NCBI GenBank assembly: GCA_003254885.1
Contig: QANT01002862.1
Span: forward strand, 62,001-126,000
Length of the DNA: 64,000 bases
Direction of reading: 5' to 3'
Source of the DNA: Purshia tridentata
Lineage: Eukaryota; Streptophyta; Magnoliopsida; Rosales; Rosaceae
Part shown: piece by piece, positions 1-9,715 of the stretch
Layout of the letters: each line of letters starts with the position of its first letter
How positions within the stretch are numbered: position 1 is the stretch's first letter
The notes under the pieces: generated by a model
What the model saw: only the letters and a program-made list of their open reading frames with translations
What the model was told of the DNA's origin: nothing
Database searches by the model: none
Made by a program: the position numbers and the translations under genes

Positions 1-554
1 AAAAGATTTTTTTTGTTGAGTATAGAAGCTATCTAGATTTCAAATTTTTTTGTTTTTTAGCCTTTTGTAACAATTGAGGGTAAAATTGGAATATTTTGAG
101 GATAAAAATTGGTTTGGGGTGTGGAAAGCAAAGTGTGGAGGTTGTTTTAGAAGCTCCGCTGTGGGAATACTAATTAAACACGGGGCCCAATTTCACAGGT
201 CCAGGCCCAGGGCCCAAATCCAAAGCCCGAATAGGACCCTGGTTGAACACCGCCGAGTCCGAGCATGTAACCAACTGACACAGAAGCTTAATGACAATAT
301 TGACGACAACAACTTAATATTACCTCAGAACAAAAGCCAGTTCCAAATTCGCCGGGGCACGTGACTCGCCGTCTCTGCAACCTTCTTCCCCGGATCTCCG
401 ATCACGTGACCGTGACCTTCTTTACCCCGAACCCTATCATTTTCTCTTAATTTTCCCTCATTTTTTGTATGACAAGGCCCGAACCCGGTTTCGATTCTCC
501 GTTGGATCCGTAGCTTTTTGTGTTCCAGTCCGAATCTGAATCAGAGCTCCATCC
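1..554 (+). promoter_or_regulatory. Upstream region and 5' leader of the SYP4 syntaxin gene
   Basis: No gene is visible here. The stretch at 180-240 contains several GGCCCA/GGGCCC motifs (site II type, common in promoters of housekeeping and growth genes). Two CACGTGAC G-boxes lie at 358-365 and 403-410. The following CT-rich stretch up to 554 is probably the 5' leader. No clear TATA box was seen, which fits a broadly expressed gene. The start of transcription cannot be fixed from sequence. Confidence 0.5.
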
Positions 555-3222
555 ATGGCCACGCGGAATCGGACCTTGCTCTATAGGAAGTACAGGGATG
601 CTTTGAAGACCGTCCGCGCTCCGACGAGCTCGTCCGCGAGCTCCGGCGCCGGTGGTGGTCCAGTCATTGAATTGGTCAGCACATCACTTTTGCATCAGAA
701 TCGCTCTTATGCTCCGCTCAGTACCGAGGATCCGGGTAATTCCAGGTCTCTCTCTCTCTCTCTCTCTCTTCTATATCTTTATATGTTAATTAATTGAATT
801 AAAGTTTTGTGTTTAACTAAATTAAAGTTTGGGAAATTTATTAGGTTGGTTTACCTGTACAGTTTGGTTCAACAGAAAAAGATGAATAAACAATAGTAAA
901 GAAATGAAACCTTCAGATTGTGGAGTTGAGAAAGCAAAGGCCTTGAACTGAACTGTGCGCAATGCACAGACAATGAATTAAGGCATTTAAATAGGAAATT
1001 GAAGGCGGGATTATTAGATCAGAGTTATTAACATTTAGGCATTGGTTGTTTCAATGTGTAATGGATGATCTAATTCGTAACTGGGTTGTATACATGGGAT
1101 AATTTATTGTTTCATGACCATCATGATTTGGGGTTTTTTGTATTTGGGTTGGTTTGGACAAGTCTTTCTTGTGAATTTATGTAGTAGGGAAGTCATGTTT
1201 TTTTATTGCTGCAGTAAGGGTGCACTTACTGTTGGTCTACCGCCAGCATGGGTGGATGTATCGGAAGAAATAGCCGCAAATGTACAGCGGGCACGGGTAA
1301 AAATGGCTGAGCTGACCAAGGCTCATGCAAAGGCTTTAATGCCTTCTTTTGGAGATGGAAAAGAAGACCAACGCTTGATTGAGGGTCTTACGCAAGAGAT
1401 AACTAATTTGATAAAGAAATCTGAAAAGAGACTACAGAGACTTTCTGCAGCTGGGCCTTCTGAAGATTCAAATCTTAGAAAAAATGTACAGGTATGACTC
1501 AAAAGCCATTAGATATTTCTGGCGTTGCTATATGCAATGTATCACTTCTTGCATTTTGATGGTTGATTTTCCTCAGCACTTTGCTTTTATATCTTGAGGT
1601 TTGTCATATGTCATTAGCTTCTTTTCCTCCCACCTTATTTCTGGAAATGATACCATGGTTTTTAACATAAATGTATCGCAGCCTCATCTTAGAACTGGAA
1701 GTTTTCAAAAGAAAAAAATCTTCCTCTTCTTCCTCCTTGTATTATCTTCATTTTGATGATCTTTGATACATTGTATTACTCCAAATCTTCTGATCAAGTA
1801 GCATAGAGTAAATTAGACAAGTGTGTGGTAGTCTGCCATCACTGACTGATTGTTCCCAGAATACTGCTAATGTCTTCTGTTTCTTTTGCAGAGGTCTCTT
1901 GCCACTGACCTTCAGAACCTCTCAATGGAGCTTCGCAAGAAACAGTCCACTTATTTGAAGCGCCTCAGGCAGCAAAAAGAGGTTCGAAAGAATTTTAGCT
2001 TTTAACCATTCAAGTCAGTGGATAGTTGAACAGTTATCTTTAATATTTAATATAAAATATATCTAAATAGCTTTCTTTCAACATACTATGATTAACCATA
2101 GTTCAACATACTATGGTTATATTAAAATAGCTTTCTTTCAACATACTATGATTACTCTGGCTGCCTAACCTATTTTATATTTAATATTGCCATATTCTTT
2201 TCATGCATCATTTAGTATACCGAGGAAAACTGTGTGATCTGCCTTACTTGGTAGTGAACAATAATTAACTTTTGAATTATATTTTTTTAAGGCATTCCCT
2301 TCTTTTTGGTGATGTAGGGTCAAGATGGAGATGATTTAGAGATGAACCTAAATGAAAGTAGATCTAGAATGGACGGTGATGATTTGGATGACATGGTATG
2401 CTTTCTCTCCTGCTTAAAATAATTTTTTTCAATATCTTGGCAATCATGGTAAGTATGTGGACAATAACTTCCCTATACCATGTTTGTGTAGTGTTGTTCA
2501 ATCTCAAAGATATGCAGTCGGAATCAAATTTTTAACACATCCTTTTTACCGTAGTTAAATGTAATATGTTAATAACACACTTATACTGTCAGGTGTTTAC
2601 TGAGCGTCAGATGGCAAAGCTTAAGAAAAGTGAGGCACTCACAGCAGAAAGGGAAAGAGAGATCCAACAGGCAATTGAAGATCTTTGTTCATTTTCTTTC
2701 TTTTATACTGACCTGATGCTTGATTAGGCCTCTTTAATAATTGACTGATATTCTTTTCCCTTTCTAATAGGTTGTGGAATCTGTGAATGAGCTTGCTCAG
2801 ATTATGAAGGATCTGTCAGTACTAGTGATAGACCAGGTAAGTACTCATGTCCTGCCAATACTTGAATTGTCTAGGAATATCAGTCAATGACTAAATATCT
2901 TTCTTCAAACAGGGAACTATTGTCGATAGGATAGACTACAACATTCAGAATGTTGCAAGTACAGTTGAGGAGGGCCTGAAGCAATTACAAAAGGTCTCCT
3001 TTATCTTTCTCATCTTACATCAACCATTGTACTCCAGCTTTAAGTTGTTTTAAGTTTCTCTCTCTTTGTGTTTGTTCTTATTGCAATGTTATGTTTAATG
3101 AATTGAGCTTACAGGCTGAGAAAACACAGAAACAAGGTGGAATGGTGATGTGTGCTACAGTACTCGTTATCATGTGCTTTGTCATGTTGGTCCTCCTAAT
3201 CCTCAAGGAGATATTCTTGTGA
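555..3222 (+). CDS. SYP43: SYP4-group syntaxin (Tlg2-like Qa-SNARE)
   Basis: Qa-SNARE of the trans-Golgi network/early endosome, expected to drive membrane fusion in secretory and vacuolar sorting. Exons: 555-745, 1215-1491, 1892-1981, 2318-2395, 2593-2670, 2771-2836, 2913-2993, 3115-3222, giving 322 residues, the usual length. The N-terminus MATRNRTLLYRKYRDAL is typical of plant SYP41/42/43. The N-terminal Habc-like region covers about 75-190. The SNARE helix runs about 228-287 with the zero-layer glutamine at Q260 (VIDQGTIVDRID). A single C-terminal membrane anchor lies at about 296-318. The start is the first ATG, with no competing upstream ATG in frame. Intron 5 uses a GC donor, and a CT microsatellite begins at the first donor. 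The group is certain; the choice of SYP43 over SYP41/42 is by similarity to recalled sequences. Confidence 0.95.
747..769 (+). repeat. (TC)n microsatellite at the first SYP4 donor site
   Basis: About 11 TC units lie directly after the exon 1 boundary at 745/746, so the donor reads AG|GTCTCT. The reading frame requires this donor: the nearby GTAATT at 736-741 would shift the frame into exon 2. Confidence 0.9.
2065..2154 (+). repeat. 60-bp-period partial tandem repeat in SYP4 intron 3
   Basis: A stretch of about 30 bp beginning AAATAGCTTTCTTTCAACAT occurs at 2065 and again at 2125. The inner core TTCAACATACTATG occurs three times (near 2077, 2102 and 2137). The repeat is intronic and no function is evident. 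Confidence 0.85.
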
Positions 3223-4280
3223 TCCTAGAGCCAGAGGACAGTTGTTTCCAGATTTTGGTCACATTCTAATTGTCATAACCCTCCCTCAAGACTTCTACAC
3301 GTGCAAAGATGCTCTCCATAGCCGAAGATTAGAGGAGTTTTGGTGTGCCCTAGTTACATATACAACGTAAAGTGACTATTTGTGTATTCCTCCATAATTC
3401 TGGGTCTTAGTATAAAGAGGGAGGGGGAAGGGGTTATGGTTGATTGGGGAATGAATGCCCCTGAAATTTGTATAGAGCTTATATTGTTTCTTGGGGAACG
3501 GTGTTTGCCAAGGGATCTTTGTTGTTGATTCTTTTGATTTTCATTTGCCCGGGATTTTGGTGCTTTCATTCCCCATAACTCATATGTATAAGATGAGGCT
3601 TTTATTTGTTTCATTGTTAATTTAGCCATTCAATAAAATGAAATACATCAATTTTAGCACCCAACTTCCTCTATGCACAGCGTGCATTTATGGCAATGAT
3701 ATATAGATATTTAGAATTTTGAACATCAGCACATTTAACCTATTATATAAAATATTATCTTCTAATGAATACCATGTGATTGCCATCGGAAGCCTGCTAA
3801 TCAAGTTGCAGGACTTCCAAATGGGAGTTCAACTTCATAGTTGTGGAAACTGGACAATATGACAAGCCAAGACTTAAGATTTGGGAAACTTAAATACTAG
3901 GGATTCCTACTTTTTAACGGTGGGGTTTATATTTTTACGTATTACATGCAAATCCTACAGAAAAGTGATAAATTAAATAAATAAAAAAAACAGAAGTAAA
4001 TAGGAGAGATCTTTCACTTTTGAATCTCAACAAACAATCTCCCAGTCTCATCGCTATATGAAGACTGACACAAGAAGTTTCAGAAACGGGTAGACATCCA
4101 TCCATTTCTATGTAAAGGACGAGTGAAACATATTTTCTTACTGCAAGATTTATATCCATTGCCTTTTTTATTATTGGGAAACTTTTGTTTCCTAATATGC
4201 TGCTTTTCACTGTGTCAGTTCAAAATATGAACAATCTTCCGTCTTTCAAGGATGTTAACCCCTTCCTGTCTAAACATCAA
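3223..4280. other. SYP4 3'UTR and intergenic DNA
   Basis: The 3'UTR of SYP4 probably ends near 3650, after an AATAAA signal at 3632-3637. The remainder is AT-rich and lies between two converging genes (SYP4 on +, DPD1 on -). Short open frames on the minus strand here resemble no known protein. Confidence 0.6.
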
Positions 4281-4367
4281 TGCCCCTAAACTATCAAAAT
4301 GATAAGAACAGATACTACAGTTGATCTTAGCCAAAAGGCTGACAAAGGGATACTGCCCCTAACCTAT
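4281..4367 (-). pseudogene. Retroposed 5' fragment of U2 snRNA with flanking direct repeats
   Basis: Read on the minus strand from about 4352 to 4295, the sequence matches the first roughly 58 nt of U2 snRNA, including the near-invariant GCCTTTTGGCTAAGATCAA and GTAGTATCTGTTCTTATCA, the latter holding the branch-point recognition segment. There are several point changes in the 5' stem, and the match ends abruptly after position ~58, so the Sm site and 3' stems are absent. The insert is flanked by TGCCCCTAAACTAT (4281-4294) and TGCCCCTAACCTAT (4354-4367), a 14-bp repeat with one mismatch, as expected for target-primed retroposition. No plant snRNA upstream element is seen, so it is probably dead. 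Confidence 0.85.
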
Positions 4368-4595
4368 TGATAATGACTGTCCTCCCAAATCCCAACCAAC
4401 ACATGCATACATCAGACGATCATTGGATTGAATAAACAATGAGACTATGTTTTTATCTATAAGAATGTATTACAATTACAATTACAATGACCAATTTCTT
4501 TCTTTTCCAACCGCACTCCTGACCTTGAGAAATCTTGAATTCTGTCTTCAAGCTCAAGTTACAAGAACTTATTTTAGTACCAAGCAGAAGCATGT

Positions 4596-5990
4596 CTACC
4601 GGGAACTTTTCTTCTTCTTTGGATTTTGGGTGTCTGAGGCTATGAAAGATTCTTCAACAAGACTAGCAAGTGTGAGTTTCAGGTCATAGGTCAACCTTTG
4701 AAAAACTGCTGACAACACCTTCACGTCTGACATGGCTCTGTGAGCTGAACCATCCAATGGGACCTCAAGGTGCTCACGAAGGGCTTGCAACGTTAATTTT
4801 GAAGCTTTTGGTCCTGTTCACAAAGTAAATAAAATCTTAGATATCTCATTTAACCACATTCTAAAAGCTCGAATATACACACATAAACACACAAACAGAC
4901 CTCTAGTCTTCATTGCTTCGCGTGCCAAAGGAAGGGTGTCTATAAACAGCCAATTTGAAGGAAACTCTACAGAGCAACGACGGAATTCACTAATAATAAA
5001 GGGTACATCAAAAGTACGAGCATTGTGGGCAACCCACAATACATAACCTCCTGGTTTCTGATGGCTATTGACATACTTGAGTAAGATTGGTATTAGTTCC
5101 TTCATCCTACATGATATTCATAACAGGAAATCCATAAAAAATTTCTGAATTATTTGCAAGCTTATATCTGTACATATTACATACACACACATATGCATTA
5201 TTAAATTAATTAAGGGAAAAAAAATCCACTAGCAAACATGATGATGCTTTGTACATTGCAAATAGTCATATCATAGCTTTTTCTTATAAGAGAGTGCTAC
5301 AGACCATCGTGAAGGATCCCAACCATCCAGGGCCTAAATGGGAGCTGATTTCTATACTAGAGGAAAAGAATCTAGAAAATAAAAAGCAGTCAGGGAAGAT
5401 TACCTTGGAACATCTGGTCTGTTGACCATATTGGTTGTAATGCCATGAATTCTTGAATTTAGAACACTGCGTTCAGGATTTACCAGTGTCTGAAAAGTAC
5501 TGTTTTCACCTCCTTGAAGAACTTGAAGTGCAATTTCTATGACTCGATCATCATTTCTGCTAAACCCAGTAGTCTCAATATCAAAAACAATAACTGTCAC
5601 TAGGCTGGCTAAATCTTTATTCTCAACAATCACTTGTCGAATGTCACAATGTTGAATATTTTGGTATTGACTTGTTTCAATTTTATTTATATTTAATGTA
5701 GCACTTGTTGAAACGGTTACATCCAAAAAGTCATGCCCAATCTTGCTGGGATCACTGCGCTGGGCACTTTTGTTTCTTCCTTCTGTTTGTGTAGTTAGAG
5801 GTCTTCTAGTCCATTTCCTATTGTTTCCTCCATCAAGCCCATAAATTTTGGAACAAAGCAGCTTAGAGCTTGAATTGTAGCCCCAAGTCCTACTCAAACC
5901 GTGGAAGCCTTCATTCCAAAAATGAGCCAAGTTATAAATTTTGCATCTGGGAGCTCGTGATAAAGAAAAGCACATGGAAACTGTTCTCAT
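4596..5990 (-). CDS. DPD1: DEDDh exonuclease DPD1, chloroplast/mitochondrial
   Basis: DnaQ-like 3'-5' exonuclease. The Arabidopsis relative degrades organelle DNA in pollen and ageing leaves. Exons in transcription order: 5990-5404, 5106-4901, 4813-4596, giving 336 residues. The basic, Ser-rich first ~70 residues look like an organelle-targeting peptide. Catalytic residues are all visible: D137 and E139 (VFDIETTGF), D229 (HNARTFD), H289 and D294 (HRAMSD), giving a complete DEDDh set. An in-frame stop lies just before the chosen ATG. A 5'UTR intron is likely: donor CAG|GTAA after 7033 and acceptor before 6066, so the leader begins near 7.3 kb. A lysine-rich tail (KKKK) ends the protein. Confidence 0.93.
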
Positions 5991-6066
5991 CTGAACTCAA
6001 GAATCATCAAAAGGCAAGATTACAGCAGCAGATGAATTCCCACCAGAAAAAGCAATTGGCTTTGAC

Positions 6067-7032
6067 CTGAAAATGTAGATGCAAAAAAGTCTACAGATAA
6101 ATAAAAAATTGACAAAAATAACCAATAAAGAGCAATCTACTACCTCAATAACCAGAGCAACAAATTAAAATAATACAAATTCAACCAAGGAAAAGTGGAT
6201 CAGTAAACCACATTAAACTATGGATCTTAAGACTAGGGATTAAGAACAACTTTATGCAGAGAATAGCAGTCAGACCTTGAAATCAAGATGCAAAGTAAAG
6301 CAAGGATATAAAGAAGACATGGACAAATATACTTTCATGGTGGCTCTAAGAATTTCAGCATGGACTCTAATTAGTTCCAGTTTTACCTCAAACAAACAAC
6401 AATTCAATGTCAAATTGGTTATTCATAAATGAATATGAATGCCACTTAAAGTAGCTACATTCCTCACACACACAAAAAGTCCTACACCAGAATTGCATTT
6501 TATTTAGAACCCGGAAAACCAATTCCACTATAATGAACAAATCATGTAAATTTGTACCTCGACTGAAATATGATCACAATATTATAGAGGTTAAGAGAGT
6601 ATCCAAGAGTTAATTAATCCTGTATGACAATAAGATACCAGTTTCAAAAGACAATCGAGGGGGCAAAATTCAATCTCATTTACACGAAACCCAATCATAG
6701 TATTTATCAGTAACATTTCAACATCAAAACTAGTCACAAACTCAAAGCAAAGTGGGAAAGAAGGTCCTTTTAAGCTCATAACCAACAATTAAGATTGTAG
6801 TTGATCATAATTACAACAAAACAAAAGAACCCATGTTAGCGAATAATGGAAGCTCATTGATGCCCATATAAAATAGCACACAAAATTCGAAAAACTCAAT
6901 AAGGTCCACTTAAATCTGAGATCTTTGTTAAAAAAATCTACAACAAAGCAATATACTCTATCAAAATAAATGCCCACAACAACAAAGAACTCGCTACAGT
7001 TTTGAGAGAGAGAGAGAGAGAGAGAGTTACCT
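6067..7032 (-). other. Probable 5'UTR intron of DPD1 with (CT)n at its start
   Basis: A minus-strand donor (CAG|GTAACT, exon end 7033) and acceptor (TTTTCAG, exon start 6066) bracket a 966-nt intron upstream of the DPD1 start codon. Plus-strand (GA)n at 7004-7028 places a CT microsatellite a few bases into the intron. Nothing protein-like lies inside. Splicing here is inferred from site quality only. Confidence 0.55.
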
Positions 7033-7299
7033 GATAATTATTTGAATTGAGAAACGAACGAAACCCACTTGCAGAAACGTCAAATATGAAGCATTATAGA
7101 TATAAAGAGAGAATGGAAAATGAGTCGTGTGGATTGCTATAAAGGTGAAGTCTTGGAGGACAATAAGCTCATAATAATGTGGTAGGAATCGTGAGTTGTG
7201 AGCCTTGCGAGTGCCAAAACTTGCGGGTCGCGTGCTCGATCCGGTTTTGGCTCCACTATCGTTTTCCCTGGGAAGGTTGTCTGTTACTGCCTTCAAACT

Positions 7300-8695
7300 G
7301 CTCACTGCACCATCCCCACCAGCCTTTAAACGAGTTTAGGGTTAACGTTTATTCTTTTACAAAATTATCCAAAACCGACCAAAAGTGCATATACTTGGGC
7401 TATTTTATTAAAAATAAATGAAAGAAAAAACGCAGGGTTGCCATGAAGATGGCAATCATGGCCAACATCACCCAAAAACAAATTGAAGGAAATATTGTTC
7501 CAAAAAAGAAAAGGAAATATTACGATTGTGGGTTGAGTAAAGTAGTAAACGATTTTTTTTTGTTCAGTATTTTTTTTAGCGACAATAAGGAAGGTGGGTG
7601 GGTTGAGCACACAATGGTGGGGAATTTATTTTTCTCCAAATGGAATGCTAAAATTTTAAATTCAATATATTACATCAAATGTTCTTTTATTTAGCGGAGA
7701 AATTTTAATTTGAGAGAAAAGTGATTATTTAAAATACATTGTTTCAAGTTTTTCTATGATGATTCGAACTAATCTAACCTTGCAAGTCCTTCTATCCAAA
7801 TATACCCTCATTCAAGTCTAATATACAGTGGTAATTTCAAGGTGGTGGAACATGGCATTGTCGCCTGTTGTTCAAGTCAAGTGGTATCTAATATCTTAAT
7901 TCACAAGGGAGCATCATATATTCATGTGCTAGTAGTATTACTTGCTTTAGATTGTTGGGCAAGCAAGATGGACTTAAATGTGGTACAAGCAATGTATGCC
8001 AATTTTCCGTACAAGTTAATTTAGAAGAACCCAACTATTTTTTCTCTGTATTAATATTTTTCCACAAATTTAAAATGAAGGACAAGCCTTTCAGTAAGAT
8101 AAAGCATAGCCCATCGATATTTATGAGAAAGTAAGTTTGGCTGATTGACTTGAGCTAGAAAGGGTTCAACATCTTTTGGACGGCATTGCAAGGCAGGAAA
8201 GGTGCTTGCCCATAGGCTTTAAATATTGGGCCCATAGGAGGATATAGGAGGGCCTGGTTTGGTATCATGGCTTCAATCTGCTACATGCAGTCACCAAACA
8301 GTTTCTGCTATCCCCAATTTACACAGGACCAATTAGTCTGCTTTGCAAGTGGCACATGGAGTAAATGAAGGATATGCATAAATCACTCATAGTTCCAAGA
8401 ATATGTACAATATAATTAAGTTGGTACCAAATTACACTATTTTAGGAATGTCATTCACTCCCAAACCATGAATCACCCTCAATTTCTTTGACTTTCCCAC
8501 CCTTTCTTTCTTTTCTTCCTCCAACTATCACTAAAAACAAATAAAAAGACCTCAAATAACATTAACAAAGGGTATAATCTTCCTCAACTAAAGCTTAGTA
8601 AAAAGTAGGTAAAAGCCCAAAAAGACCATCAATGACAATATGGGATGGTCAGGGTTTTACTTTTACTGACTGTATATTCCCCTCCTTTTACTGTT
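7300..8695. other. Intergenic DNA between DPD1 and the GATA gene
   Basis: AT-rich. The left part is the DPD1 promoter region, the right part the GATA 3'UTR. Scattered degenerate repeat-like words are present (for example GATTCGAACTAATCTAACC near 7759), but no element boundaries or coding sequence could be recognised. Confidence 0.5.
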
Positions 8696-9715
8696 TTACA
8701 TTTGTCCTCTTCTCCAAGAACAAACGGAGTCACATGACAGAGCCAGCAATGACACAGCAGCTTGCTCCACCTCTCCCAACTGGGCCAAGTCCTTCCACTT
8801 CCTCCTCCTTTTGTCCACAAAACAAAACTTCCTCCTCCTTTTCTCTCTCTTCCTCTCTGTTGTTGTTCCTTGGCTGACACCCACACCAGCAGCCCTTTTC
8901 TTCCTGTATCTGATCCCGCAAGCATTGCACAGTGACTGAAAACCATAAACGCAGCAAAGAACATTATCACCAAGGAACAAATGGGTTTTAGTTTTCTTTT
9001 TAATCATGGAAATGGGTTTTTACTTATTAGGAAAGAGAGAAAAAAAATATATATTTTCAAAATCAAGTAACGTTTGACAAAAAAAAAAATGAGGAGTAAA
9101 TCATCAAACAGGTGCAGTACATAAAAAAAACCAGAGCATCAGAAGAATCATACAGAGGAATCAAGAAATGGTGGACCCAAAAGATCGATCAAAAACCTAA
9201 GTCAAACTAACCATTATTTTGAAAAGAGAGAGAGACCCCAAGTAAAAAACTAAGCATTAGGAAACAGCTTAGCTTACTCAGCTTTACCAAATATATCAAA
9301 AAACCACCTGGGTGTTGCTCATTTCAGTTGAAAAAGCACAAATGCATAAGAGGAAAAAGAAGATTAAGGCAAACCCAAAAGAAGAGAGCCCAAAAATCCA
9401 AAAAATAAGAACGGTGCATGAGGAATTGACAAGAGAACAAGCATATAACAAAGGGTAAGTGAGTGGGTAGTTGGGTCTGACCTTGGGCCCAGCTGGGCCA
9501 ACTCTCCACAAGGGTGTCTTAGTGGTCTTGCAGCCAGTGCAGCACTTCTTGATCACATTCATATCTTGAGGCAATGATTCCTGTTTCCAAATTCAAAGAA
9601 TGGCAAATAATTTTTATAGAAAAGTTAGCAAAACCCAAGTTTTTAAAAGCAAGAATAGAAAAGGCTCTTAATCACTTGCTAAAGCCACCTTTTCCTCCAA
9701 ATCCATCATGCTCAT
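8696..9715 (-). CDS. Small B-class GATA zinc-finger transcription factor
   Basis: Exons in transcription order: 9715-9689, 9580-9482, 8935-8696, giving 121 residues. The single zinc finger is C23-X2-C26-X18-C45-X2-C48, the plant class B spacing, with TKTPLW and SLCNACGIRYRKKR around it and split by the intron found in this family. A basic patch follows. The C-terminal LGEVEQAAVSLLALS is a degenerate form of the LLM tail of GATA15/16/17-type proteins. Odd points: the usual WRGGP is WRVGP (V36), and CxDC is CTGC. The tiny first exon of nine codons makes the start the least certain part; ATGs two and three codons later are alternatives. Position next to DPD1 and near CBP60 suggests a relative of Arabidopsis GATA23, from memory. 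Confidence 0.88.
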
